From Folioceros fuciformis (Eukaryota; Anthocerotophyta; Anthocerotopsida; Anthocerotales), in NCBI GenBank assembly GCA_049999805.1, contig JBNGIO010006283.1:1-64000 (forward strand): a DNA stretch of 64,000 bases, given 5' to 3'. This document shows positions 1 to 10,043 of this stretch, piece after piece (position 1 is the first letter of the stretch; each line of letters opens with the position of its first letter). The notes below the pieces were generated by a model that saw only the letters and a list, made by a program, of their open reading frames with translations, ran no database searches and was not told the DNA's origin. Made by a program: the position numbers and the translations under genes.

Positions 1-443
1 ACTCTAAAACCAAGAATAGCTACTTGATAAAATTTTAAACTTATTTTAGATTACCTTCCAATAAATTTTTATTAAATATATAAATTATATCCCTTTGAAA
101 CATAGTAAATGCAAGCGGGGATGAGGACAAGGTACGTCGGGGAAAATCACTCATGAAAGAGGGGAATTACCCAGGCTATGTCCCATATAAAGAATAAGAC
201 ATGCATGGATAGGAATAAGTAGACATCCATGGTGCGTGAGACCTTGCCGCAAAAGAGTCCACCCAGGACTTGAGACAAATATACAACTAAATATGTGTCA
301 TCAATCCGGACGCCAATCTGACAGCAAAACTGTTCCACAAGTTTGACTTGGAACTGGAGCTGCAGATTTCGAACCTGAAGGATGCCACCACGATGTGCTG
401 CGCCTGACCCGTTTTGAATAGAACCCCGAAATTTGTCCAAAAG
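1..443. other. left-edge non-coding / 3' flank
   Basis: AT-rich at the extreme left, then the likely 3' untranslated region of the minus-strand SAWADEE gene whose stop codon is at 444-446. A minus-strand open frame at 147-440 has no recognisable domain and lies just after that stop, so I do not call it a gene. Confidence 0.4.
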
Positions 444-2659
444 TCATGAACTGCTGAAGTTCAGTCTTCTCGTGGCTTCTTCCCGATTATATTTTTTCCT
501 CAACGTGTGCGCTTCTTTCTTGTGATCCTTAAATAAGTCTAACAAATCATTTGCAAGTTTGAAATCCTTCATCTGTGGTAGAACCCATCGTAGCGATCGG
601 TGTTGCTGGGTTGCGATGGCACCAGTCGCTCGTTCCTGAAAAGAACATAGCAGGGTGAGATGAACTGTCTAAACCTGAGTTTGCACCCGGCGATGCCCAT
701 GGAAGTCCAATCTTAGGCCGAGAAAAACGTCATGAGCGGATCTTACAATGCCCTCCTGTGCTCGTCCCTTAATACAGTTCCCCCTTGCCGTGTACGCTAT
801 CAATTCTCTTTCCTCAGCCGTATCTCTAGCCAAGGTAACCAACCATGGCCTGCCAAGATACAGGACGCAAAAACACCATCCGCAAAGATTAGAAATGAAC
901 CACAAGCGGCCGCTACACATTTCATACACTTGTGGATGCCCATTGAGTCAAGGGATTGATACCTTTGTTGGTTGGAGGTAACAAGACAATTACCATTCAA
1001 CAAGTTAAGAGCAGTTCCTGCAGATGCTGAGTCTTTGAAAAACGCAAACCCAAACGTGCCTGGCTCAGTTTCTCCACCACTGGGCGACAAGATGACAGTG
1101 ATCAGGTCCTGGATCATGGAGCTTAGAAATTTGGTTGCCTCCCGCGGATCCAATGCCTTCTCCACATTTTCAATCCGAAGCACGCTATTAGTGGGCCATA
1201 CACCAGAGCAGACACTTTCTTTAGTAGCGACTTCCTCTTTCAATTGTGATCCATCGCATGCAGGCTGCGGTTGTGAGCAGCCACTCTCAGGTTTTGTACT
1301 TGAATTCTTCACCTGAGGACTTCTCTGTGTTCGACTCTCCTCATCCTCATCATCCGAAAGCAGCACAACATACTCTTCGGCAACCTCATCAGGCTCAGGC
1401 ACCGGGCCAATTGGCACAGCACGACCCTCAACAACTGGCGTGTCTACGGCAAACCCTTCCACCTCTAACAAACTTTCTTGAAAATCTTCTACTCCTTTAA
1501 CTGGCAACTCTGCTGGAAACTCTGTGTCCACTGTTAGAGAATTGTGTTGGAGGGAGAGTGTTTGAAGCTACACAAAATGTTCTGAGTTGAAGACTTACCA
1601 GGTGGTGGTGTGTTGAAACCAAGAGTTCGCCCTTCCATACCATTGGCCTTGCTCTGTGGCAAGGCTCGGGAACCTTGCGCAACTTCATCACCCTTCGACG
1701 ACACTCTTTGAGTGCTTGGTGTCTTGGCCTCAGGCTCCTTCGCAGGAGAGACTTTCATCTTCTTCAGAACTGGGCGCTTGCCTTTGGAAGCAGTGTCACT
1801 ACCACTTTGCCAATCTGGTGAACCAGCACAGACGTCATCACAAACCTCATTGATTGTTGAATTGATCTCCTTTTCTGTCATCCGTGCCGCTGGGGTTGTT
1901 TGCCATGCATTGTTTTCCTTACCCCCCTGGCCCTCTACAGCAGCTCCTGTTGCAGGTTCATCACCTTCCGGAGATGCAGCCTTGCCCAAACTTTTGCCAG
2001 CCCTGCGATTGTAGGCTCTTCTTTTCCCACCAGTGCTCACGCTCTTGTTTTTCGGCGCGGTGGTGGTGCCTCGATTAACAACTAGCTTGAAAAACGCCGC
2101 CAGCTGAAGGTGCTCTTCTGCATTTCTGTCCGACAGCACGGTAATGGCTGCACAATCCACTCCCTCCTCCTTCCCTTTCATCGGGCCCCCATCCCATTTG
2201 ATTGTGAACTTACATCGACATTCTTCATTTTCAGCGCCTACTCGTAGATGCTCATGCTTCTCGATCTGTGTCATGACACATACATGAGTCTGCCAGCAAA
2301 GCAACCAGCACCCAAGACAGCAAACCAAAATCTAAAACACTTATTACCTTCCGAACTTCAGCATCGAAGTATTTCTTCTCGTCATCATCAAGTTCCTTTA
2401 AAGCACAGACATGTAATCCCACACTGAGGTCACCACAACGTGCATCCTGGAGCTGTTCCGAAGTGATGCGCACCTTGTTGCTCACGTCTTCACGACTTGT
2501 GAATTCACTCAAGTCCCACGTCTCATCCTCTTCCGAGTCGTAATCTGTAAAGTGAACATGCACTTTGGTCCTCGTAAACTTGAGACTGCAGGGGTACCAT
2601 GCGTCGTCGTGAGACTTGGCCTCAATTGTTACCTCCTCCGCAGGTTCTCCATCAGCCAT
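444..2659 (-). CDS. SAWADEE-domain protein with RRM-like and ASI1-like C-terminal half
   Basis: Five exons: 2659-2348, 2265-1599, 1530-963, 849-687 and 635-444, joined by GT-AG introns of 51-113 bp. They give 633 residues, and all phases agree. Residues about 8-145 match the SAWADEE fold (tandem-Tudor-like chromatin reader, as in SHH1): the 'DDAWY' start, an acidic 'EEDETW' segment, 'YFDAEVRKV', then 'ECRCKF' and 'IKWDGG' spanning the first splice. A basic, low-complexity linker follows (about 150-400). Residues about 415-500 look like an RRM ('VLRIENVEKALD', 'FGFAFFKD'), followed by 'RPWLVT' and a helical tail. The RRM, 'RPLVxS'-type and helical-tail order resembles the C-terminal half of plant ASI1/SG1 proteins, which normally carry a BAH domain instead. 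There is no homeodomain, unlike SHH1. Probably a nuclear histone-mark reader. SAWADEE is a strong call; the ASI1 similarity is moderate and from memory. The start is the first ATG before the domain. Confidence 0.82.
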
Positions 2660-3799
2660 ATTTCCTGATGACAAGGATGCCCTCTTACAACACGGTCCCA
2701 ACACAAGCAAGAGACTGACTCTCCCTCTCTCTCGTCGTCTAAACCCACACCCGGTCCGGCCCCCTAAGGGCAAGGCAATAGGCGGAATCTGGAAAGGCCG
2801 CCTGGAACCCGAACAGTCTCGACGCCAGCATTAATCGCCAGTATGAACTCACACAGTGACGAGGCATCGACGTAGCACATCCCAGCTGCAGCTAATCGGC
2901 ACCAAAAACAACAAGCACACAGACAAGAGTTGCCTGGATTTCCCTGAGTCTCCCCGCAATTCCATCCCCAATCCTACCCTAGCAACCGCAGTCTGACAGC
3001 TCCAAGCTGCAGGTCGCAGCTGCCTTCCCATTCAATTCATACGCACACCGTGCATAGCTTCCCACGCACCACCCTACGGACCCGGCGTAATAACACGCTC
3101 TTTGTCAGCCAGTTCACCATGTAACACAACACAGAGACGCGTATGAACGTTAAAGTAAATAAGTAAAGCCCGACCGTTAGCAGCCTTCGAGACCTGTAGG
3201 TCTACTACGGAATCACGAGCACTAGCACGCCGGCCGTTACACATAGTCGCTCCAGGTGCAGCCAGTGAAAGCAGCAGTGATGTCGTTTGTCACCAGGAGC
3301 AGGGGCATTTGCGGTAACAGAGTTTTGAAGATCCTTCCAGGTGGTGGGACAAGGGACGACACCTACAAAGCTCCCGGTTCCCTCACTCCCGGCGTAAGGA
3401 GCTGCTCATCAACCCAAGCTTGCTTCAAGCCAGCTCGGGTTGATGACCTACTCCTTTCATTGGATAAGCAGACGGATTCGGGTGCCCTCTCCTTGCATGT
3501 CCATCAGGATCAGACATGGGACTCCCACGGTCTGGGAGCGTGAGGATGTTATGTCAGTATGGGGAAGATCTCTGAGGCCAGTGGAGCCCTAGAATCTCTG
3601 GCAACGATAGACTCTGCTGCTGTTTCTCACTCTCTGTTTTGCACTGAGAGTCCATGATCGCACCGTGGGACTTGGGGAATAGCCGACTGGGAAGCTGGGG
3701 AACCATGTATTGCGAATGTCTGCAGGTCAAGGTACGCTGCAGGAGACATGGATGTGCGCACCAGGTTGGCCAACCGAATGACTTTTGCATGATCTCTGC
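2660..3799. other. intergenic, promoter side of SAWADEE gene
   Basis: Holds the presumed 5' flank of the minus-strand gene starting at 2659. A short plus-strand open frame at 3256-3543 has no recognisable similarity. I see no RNA gene or clear repeat. Confidence 0.3.
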
Positions 3800-4150
3800 A
3801 AATGGGCAGAAGAGCCTGGTTTGGGCTAATCTGTTAATTTTGCTTGGCTTCTGGAGGCATCTGCCAGCACTAGTGCCTTGCAGGAGGACAGGCAGCTCCG
3901 ACTCACCGCTTGTAGAAAGAGGACTGATTCAGGACATACTCGTGGGTGCCTGCCGGGTGGACATCTGTGCCAAATGTTGTGAACTGAAAGATGCGCACAG
4001 GGTTTTGAAAGCTTGGCCAGAAAGCATGTGGTGACATGGAATGCCCTGATTGCTAAATATGCTGCTTGCCGTGATGGTCACAGTGCACTACTAGGTTGTG
4101 TTGAGGAGATGATAGTTACTACCAGAGCATGAGTCCACATGTGATGCGAC
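3800..4150 (+). pseudogene. decayed PLS-type PPR fragment
   Basis: The plus strand reads as pieces of PPR repeats in successive frames. About 3850-3910 gives 'LLEASASTSALQEDRQL', like the usual 'LKACASLxALxxGRQ'. About 3915-4030 gives 'VERGLIQDILVGA', then 'VDICAKCCELKDAHRVL', like 'VDMYAKCGxLEDARRVF'. After another frame change, 4022-4105 gives 'KHVVTWNALIAKYAAC'. Key positions are substituted and stop codons follow, so at least two frameshifts and several missense changes have accumulated. This is a relic of a PLS-class PPR gene, the same class as the intact gene at 47113-50246. The borders are approximate. Confidence 0.65.
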
Positions 4151-4932
4151 CATCAGCATGGTAGAAACATGAGGGAGAAGCATCAGCACGAGCGTCCAGG
4201 AGCTTGAGCTTGCGTCTTTGAGTTGACGAGGGTGCCAACGAATTCTCACGGGCAAACATCACAGCCTATGGTCATGAATATTCCGGCGTGAGAGAATTCT
4301 GGCCAGTTCAGTTTTATCAGTCCGTGATTTTTCAGTTCACGGATATATCGGTGAACTCCATTGAACAATAAAGGACGTCACGGGACTTCCGATTCTTTGA
4401 ACTACACGATCAGTACTTTAGACATACATATGTCTGTACTTGACCTTCAAAGGTGAACGTCCACTCCCAGATTCTGACCCAATGCGCCTCCCAGATTTGA
4501 CGTTAGCGGTTGTCACGTTCATGGTGTTGTGCATTTTCAAATATTTCAGTCCTGTATGAAGTAGACGTCAAAAATGATAGTGGAGTCTGTATCTCTTGTG
4601 TGTCATGAAACATATCTGGGTGTCGACTGAGGCACAAACCACGAAGCTCTCCGTTGTGAGTGCAAAGAGTGCCAGTGGTCCTGCGAATTTCGTGTGCCAC
4701 TTACCACGAGCGAGTACTCCACGGCCTGTTCAGTCACCAGTTGACTGTTGTCTTCCTGGAAACATGAAGCGCAGTTGTTTCAGCCATATTTTCTGCAATT
4801 TCACACCATCCAACTAATCTCCCATGCAGACTAGAGTATCGAAGTAGCAGGCGGGAGAATGAGTGAAAAACGTGGTGTAGGAGAAAAGACTCAGATTACA
4901 GGTTGACAGGGGAGAGGTGGCTCCTACATGTC
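4151..4932. other. intergenic
   Basis: No coding pattern, RNA gene or repeat that I can support. The right part is the 3' flank of the PPR-SMR gene ending at 4933. Confidence 0.3.
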
Positions 4933-6963
4933 CTAGGTCATCTTCAATCCACAGGTATACGTGAGCATGTCAGTCACATGAGGCTCTTCCAGCCAGTGAA
5001 GAACAGCTTTGCCTCGGGCCACGAATCCACTGTGATCGGTGTCCATGCTGAAAGGAGAACTCAGAGAAGCCAACATGTCGGCCACAGCGATTTCCGTGGG
5101 TGATAATTCTGGCCTGGTTTGCGACTGCACAGGAAATCCTGTGATAATACGAAACCAGTCAGGAATGTCGGCCCGGACACCCCAGTATGACTTCTTGAAC
5201 ATCAACAGCGACTTGGTCAGACCCACCAAGGCTGTCCCTGGCCGCATCTCCTGCAGATTCAGACTGCAGACAGGATAACTGAAATCCGCTACTAAATAAC
5301 CCAAGAACATCTGTCCTACAGCCATGTCCCATACACAGCTCGCCTGCTGCCTGTGGCCCATCTTGTACATCAAATTCATCAGCTCATTCGCAAATATCTG
5401 TTTAACACGCCTGCTACCATTTGACTTGATGAAGAAACTTGAAAACCAAGCACTGATAAACTGCAGGTCATTGTTTCTGTCAGACAACACGGACAGTAGC
5501 TCCGCCATAGAGTTGTCCGTGAGGCCAATCATAATCCTGTGAACATCTGCTTCATGTTTCTCGCACTCTGACAAGCTATGCAGGATGAGCGAAGAAGTTC
5601 GAAGAGAGGGTGACAGACCCCACTGAGGTAAACGCTCGAGAACCTGCTTTGCTTCTTTGAATAACTTCTTATTCAAATACATGGCCACCAATGTGTTGGC
5701 GATCTCTAAAGTCGGAGGTATACCTGCTGCTGTCATTCTTTCAAACCACTGAAGGCATCTTTCTACGTTGCCAACTCTAGCATATGCTTGCATAAGACTG
5801 TTGACAGAGGTCCAATCCATCTTCAGTTCATTGCCCAGGAACAGCTTCTCAGCAGCCTCTAGGTTGCCACTCTGCACCAGTGCTTGCATCATGATATTTC
5901 GGACAATTTCGTTAGGAAGGAATCCAGCTTCCTTCATGTTCTTGTTCAGCTCCAAGCACGCTTCACCATCACCTGCTTTCGCATGAATGTCCATGAGGAT
6001 GCCATAAGTAAACTTGTCTGGACGAATACCTTTACATTTCATCTCCTCCCATCTCTGTAGAGCACCCTGCCGATCCCCTAATTTCCCTAGCGCGAGGAGC
6101 AAAGCATTATATGTTACAGTGTCAGGAACAATGCCAGATTGCACCATTTGGTCAAACATCTTGATGGCCTCCTTAGGGCATCCTTGCTTGGCATACATGG
6201 TGAGCATGACTGTGAAGCTGATTCTGTCAGGCTGGCAGCCGTATTGCTTCATATTGAAGAACAGGTCAGACGCGTCAGCCACCATGCCCGCTCTGGCAAG
6301 GCTACCAATGACAGTGGTGATTGAGCAGTTGTCCATCTCGCAGCCTTGTGAACGCATCTCCTGCATTAGCTCCTTCACAGCGTCCAGTTTCATGGCCTCC
6401 CCGAAAATCTTCATCATGACAGTATACGAAAAGCGGTCATGCTTGCAGCCTGCCTCTGCTGCGGCCCAGCGAAAAAAGTTGTAGGCCACAACGGGATCCC
6501 TGATCTGCCTCAGCACCATGACCACCTGGTAGGAGACAAGTTGCAGCTGCCATCTTCTCAGTTCTGCCACCGTCTCATGAGACCAACCCCATCCCCCCAG
6601 CAAGTCAGCAATGCCGTAAACTAGTCTCGCTTTCCGGATCTCCCCACCGGCCCTTCTCTGCCCAATCTGGCTCACCCCATTCTGTCCTTCTGCAACACTA
6701 CCTGCCACCGAGTAATTCCTCGCTTGTCCTCGCCCACGTACGTCGTCACAAGATCTCGCCGCTGAATTCAGCCACCATCTGGTATGAAGGAAGCAAGGAT
6801 TCAAACTCCAGCCTGCTCCCAGAGCACCATCCCACTTGTCTACAGTTGCCCCGCAGCAGCTGCTGCTGCTGCTGCTGCTGCTGTGCAGTGCCCCTGTCGG
6901 CCTCAGCCATTCCCCCACTTCCTGAACATGCCACCGCCCGCCCCTCACCACCCTCCCTATCAT
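4933..6963 (-). CDS. PPR-SMR protein (At1g18900/At1g74750 type)
   Basis: Single exon, 676 residues, ATG at 6963. Residues 1-100 are rich in Ser, Arg and Ala with few acids, as expected for an organelle-targeting peptide. They include a run of eight serines from a CTG/CAG microsatellite. About eight P-class PPR motifs run from roughly 165 to 450, for example 'DRFSYTVMMKIFGEA', 'DRISFTVMLTMYAKQG' and 'DTVTYNALLLALGKLG'. The C-terminus (about 570-655) is an SMR-like domain: 'SLNLQEMRPGTALVGL', then 'FRIITG', then 'FVARGKAVLHWLEE'. The order and wording match the Arabidopsis At1g18900/At1g74750 group, where the SMR part reads 'SLNLHxMSxGTAV'. The usual TGxG loop is reduced to 'ITGF', so nuclease activity is doubtful. 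Expected role is organelle RNA metabolism. Family call strong, target RNA unknown. Confidence 0.9.
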   Translation of the reverse strand: MIGRVVRGGRWHVQEVGEWLRPTGALHSSSSSSSSCCGATVDKWDGALGAGWSLNPCFLHTRWWLNSAARSCDDVRGRGQARNYSVAGSVAEGQNGVSQIGQRRAGGEIRKARLVYGIADLLGGWGWSHETVAELRRWQLQLVSYQVVMVLRQIRDPVVAYNFFRWAAAEAGCKHDRFSYTVMMKIFGEAMKLDAVKELMQEMRSQGCEMDNCSITTVIGSLARAGMVADASDLFFNMKQYGCQPDRISFTVMLTMYAKQGCPKEAIKMFDQMVQSGIVPDTVTYNALLLALGKLGDRQGALQRWEEMKCKGIRPDKFTYGILMDIHAKAGDGEACLELNKNMKEAGFLPNEIVRNIMMQALVQSGNLEAAEKLFLGNELKMDWTSVNSLMQAYARVGNVERCLQWFERMTAAGIPPTLEIANTLVAMYLNKKLFKEAKQVLERLPQWGLSPSLRTSSLILHSLSECEKHEADVHRIMIGLTDNSMAELLSVLSDRNNDLQFISAWFSSFFIKSNGSRRVKQIFANELMNLMYKMGHRQQASCVWDMAVGQMFLGYLVADFSYPVCSLNLQEMRPGTALVGLTKSLLMFKKSYWGVRADIPDWFRIITGFPVQSQTRPELSPTEIAVADMLASLSSPFSMDTDHSGFVARGKAVLHWLEEPHVTDMLTYTCGLKMT
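6849..6892. repeat. CTG/CAG trinucleotide run
   Basis: About eight consecutive CTG units on the plus strand, read as poly-serine (AGC) in the targeting peptide of the PPR-SMR gene. A microsatellite inside coding sequence, likely length-variable. Confidence 0.85.
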
Positions 6964-8766
6964 CTCACCATACGTCGTCGGCCAGCGTCACGGCCTCGAA
7001 AGTCCGAAGCCGGAGCAATGCAAGAAATACAGACATTCTGTGCGACCCATCGCAGGCCTCGCAACCGTTGCGCTTCGTAGCTCTTTGCAGCCTTGCCAGA
7101 CGTCGCAGTTGTCCGCTGATGCGCATACAGCTGGGCTTTGTGAAGATAAGCTCAAGTCATTTTGGTACAGCGATAAGAGTGAGTGTCGAAATAACAGTGC
7201 GACCTCAGTCCTCCTCCTTGCGATGCTGCAAGGACAAGAGGGACAAGTGGCGTCACCAGCGGGCAACGGTGTTCAGCGGACAAAATCCAGACACTGCACA
7301 ACCACGACAAGTTGAGAGTAGCTCTTCCACAGCAAAAACGCTGATCCTCTATCCTGCGCATGAACAGGAAATCCCCTTGCTTTGAAAAATCAGCGGCGCC
7401 GTCCAGCCTTTACTGGATGCTGGCAAGACAGCACAAAGAAAAGTCTCGGGATGGATTGCACTTTGTTCTCGGACGCTAGGCCAGAGAATTTCCGGTTGTT
7501 CACAGCGTCTCCATGGAAATGGCTGTCCATTACAGGACAATTGCCTCCTAGATTCAGCCCATTCTAAGCAGGAAGGAAAAAAAAATGTCGTTCATCACAA
7601 GACAGTCCTCCACTTTGTGGAATCGAAGATGTCTTGCAGTCTGTGGTGGAGGCTGGCAAGCATAGCACGGACGGAAAAGCATCCAGAATGCAACTTTTCT
7701 TCACGGCGCCAGGGCGGAGAATTCCGCTGATTGTTTGTTCACAAGGTAATCAGGTGACAAGGAAGTCCTTGTGCTTGACAGAACGGCTACCTGTTAGCTT
7801 AGGCTGATCTCCTGGCCAAGGAAGAAAATGTCCTCCGGTGCAGACGATTTGTTACTTTTAAGGTCACTTACTCTAGTGACAAAAGGTAGGTAGGTGGTCA
7901 TGTTGATCGCCACCTTGTTGTTGGAGCTGAAAGGGACTGAACAAACCTTTTACTGTTCAGCTCGGTGACTGCTTTCGTCAGAGACCTAGCATGCATTTGT
8001 TTGGGTTGTGAGGGACATGATTACGATGGCAAGGTTGATAACTCTGTTCTCAGATCAGAGTCTTTGCATCGAGTGCAGCCTGAACATTGCAGATAGAAGG
8101 TCGTGACGTATTGGAAGTGTAGGTTGTGCGGAGCAAGCCGGTGATGCTCCTAACCATGCAGAGCTAGAGGTTCTGCGCAAGCATTTGAATCGCTTTGACC
8201 GAAGATCTTTCAGGTCAGTAACGTAGTCTTGGTGGTGTATCTGCTCTATAACACACGCTTTGTTATGTGTTGGTTGTCCCTGATCTACTCTCTTTTGTTG
8301 CGATTCTGGCACTGGTTTGTTTCTTTGCACTGGTGTGTCTGTTGCAAGTCATTTCGATTCTCGTCACCTATGCATAGAGACGAATCACATTACAAACATG
8401 CATGTGTGCAAGAGCATTTCCTTGGAGTGAATCCCACAGAAAGATACCGATCGAGGGCAAATAGAAGTGAGGTTTTTTCTACAAATACATATATGTAGGT
8501 AGATAGTACACACTTCACTTCCATGTGTATCAGAAGCGGCTTGGCAACCTGTTTTTACTTCAATTTCGAGGATGCCCTATAAGAGAAGATTCTCTGGCAG
8601 TCTTCACGCGCTTGATACGATTATGTAGTTGAACTTTCAGCGCTGCCTTCTTCCCTGTGTGATTTGCGATCTGGGTGGGTGAGGCTGGAAGCCAGCTGCG
8701 ATTTGGCTCCAATTCTGGACCAGGATGGCCAGCCTCGTCCTCAAAATCAGGAGTCAAGGGTTGGAA
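6964..8766. other. intergenic between PPR-SMR and SEC11
   Basis: Contains the divergent 5' flanks of the two neighbouring genes. Two blocks of about 95 bp (about 7414-7505 and 7647-7745) are diverged copies of each other. No domain-bearing reading frame was found on either strand. Confidence 0.35.
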
Positions 8767-10043
8767 ATGTGGAATTCAGTCCGCAATATCAACTGGAGGC
8801 ACACGACATTGCAGCTTATCAGCTTAGGTGAGGTGGAGCTCGACCGGATGCTGTGGATTGCAGGAGCCAAGACGTATACACGGAAAATTTGGACTTCTGG
8901 AGTCTGTCTCTCGCAGCAGAGCTGGACGTCCCCGTTGTCGTTGGGTTACTGTTAAGATTTGCGGCTTACGGAGTACGATTTTTGGATGCAGCCATGATTG
9001 TAACATCCGCTTTGATCATCTGGAAAGGGTTGATGTGCGTTACGGGTAGTGAGTCACCTGTAGTCGTAGTGCTCTCCGGTAGTATGGAGCCGGGCTTCAG
9101 GAGGGTAGGTTCTCGTTGCTGCGCATTGTAGGTGTTGCCTGCATGTCTCCTTTACCTGGGTAGGGTTGCTTGTGATGGTGTACAGTTGTGCTCTAAGCGT
9201 GGGTATCTCAACCTCGAGGTGTCTGGTGCCAGGGCGATATTTTGTTTCTGCGAATGAGTGATGCCCCGATTCGGGCAGGGGAGATCGTGGTTTTCAACAT
9301 TGATGTATGGCCTGACCGGAAGCCTTCTGACTAGTTTGGCAGTCCTGTGGAATTTTTGAGGGTTTCGGTGTTGACGGCAACTCCATGGTCCTCATTGTCT
9401 GCACCTTTGTTTTCCCAGGGACGGGAGATCCCTATAGTTCATCGAGTAATAAAGGTAAGAGAAAGTCAGATCGTCATCAGGTGGGCTTGATTTGATTGTG
9501 AAGACCGCTCCACTGTAGTGCTTAGCCCTTTCCACTTCGGTTTGCAGGTCCACGAAGACGAGAACCTGGAGGTGGATGTCCTGACCAAAGGTATGGGGAC
9601 TCTCCTCGGTGGAAGTGAATTGACGAAGAGGGTTGTAGCGTACTGGTGCTTTTCTATGTTTGTTTGCAGGAGACAACAATGCAGGAGATGATAGGCTCTT
9701 GTACGCTCGAGGCCAGATGTGGCTGCAACGGCATCATATCATGGGTCGTGCTGTCGGGTAATTTCGCAACTCGGATGTCAGTCAGCGTTTTGAGTTGCAC
9801 ATAAAATTGTCAGTGCCTTGCCCCTTACTGGTTCCCGCAAATCAATCTTGTTCACAGATTCCTGCCTTATGTTGGTTGGGTGACAATCATCATGACTGAG
9901 AAGCCCTACATCAAGGTCTGCCTTCCATCACGCCTAGCTTCACCTTTACTATTGCTACAGATTTCTTATAATTTTTCGTGTTGAATTTGCAGTATCTCCT
10001 TATTGTTGCCCTGGGACTGCTGGTTCTCACGTCCAAAGAGTGA
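8767..10043 (+). CDS. SEC11: signal peptidase complex catalytic subunit SEC11
   Basis: Eight exons: 8767-8827, 8992-9104, 9233-9304, 9419-9454, 9548-9590, 9670-9757, 9858-9915 and 9993-10043. They give 173 residues, the normal SEC11 size. Cleaves signal peptides in the ER membrane. The single membrane segment is '[14 protein letters not shown]' (about 21-36). The catalytic serine lies in '[11 protein letters not shown]', the histidine in 'IPIVHRVIK' and the aspartates in '[10 protein letters not shown]'. The C-terminus is '[18 protein letters not shown]'. Every intron is GT-AG and phases agree. I chose ATG 8767 because it gives the usual short N-terminus; an in-frame ATG at 8725 would add 14 residues. 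Confidence 0.95.

Noticed and set aside
147-440. 97-codon minus-strand frame at the left edge
   Set aside because: Follows the stop of the SAWADEE gene on the same strand and shows no domain; most likely its 3' untranslated region.
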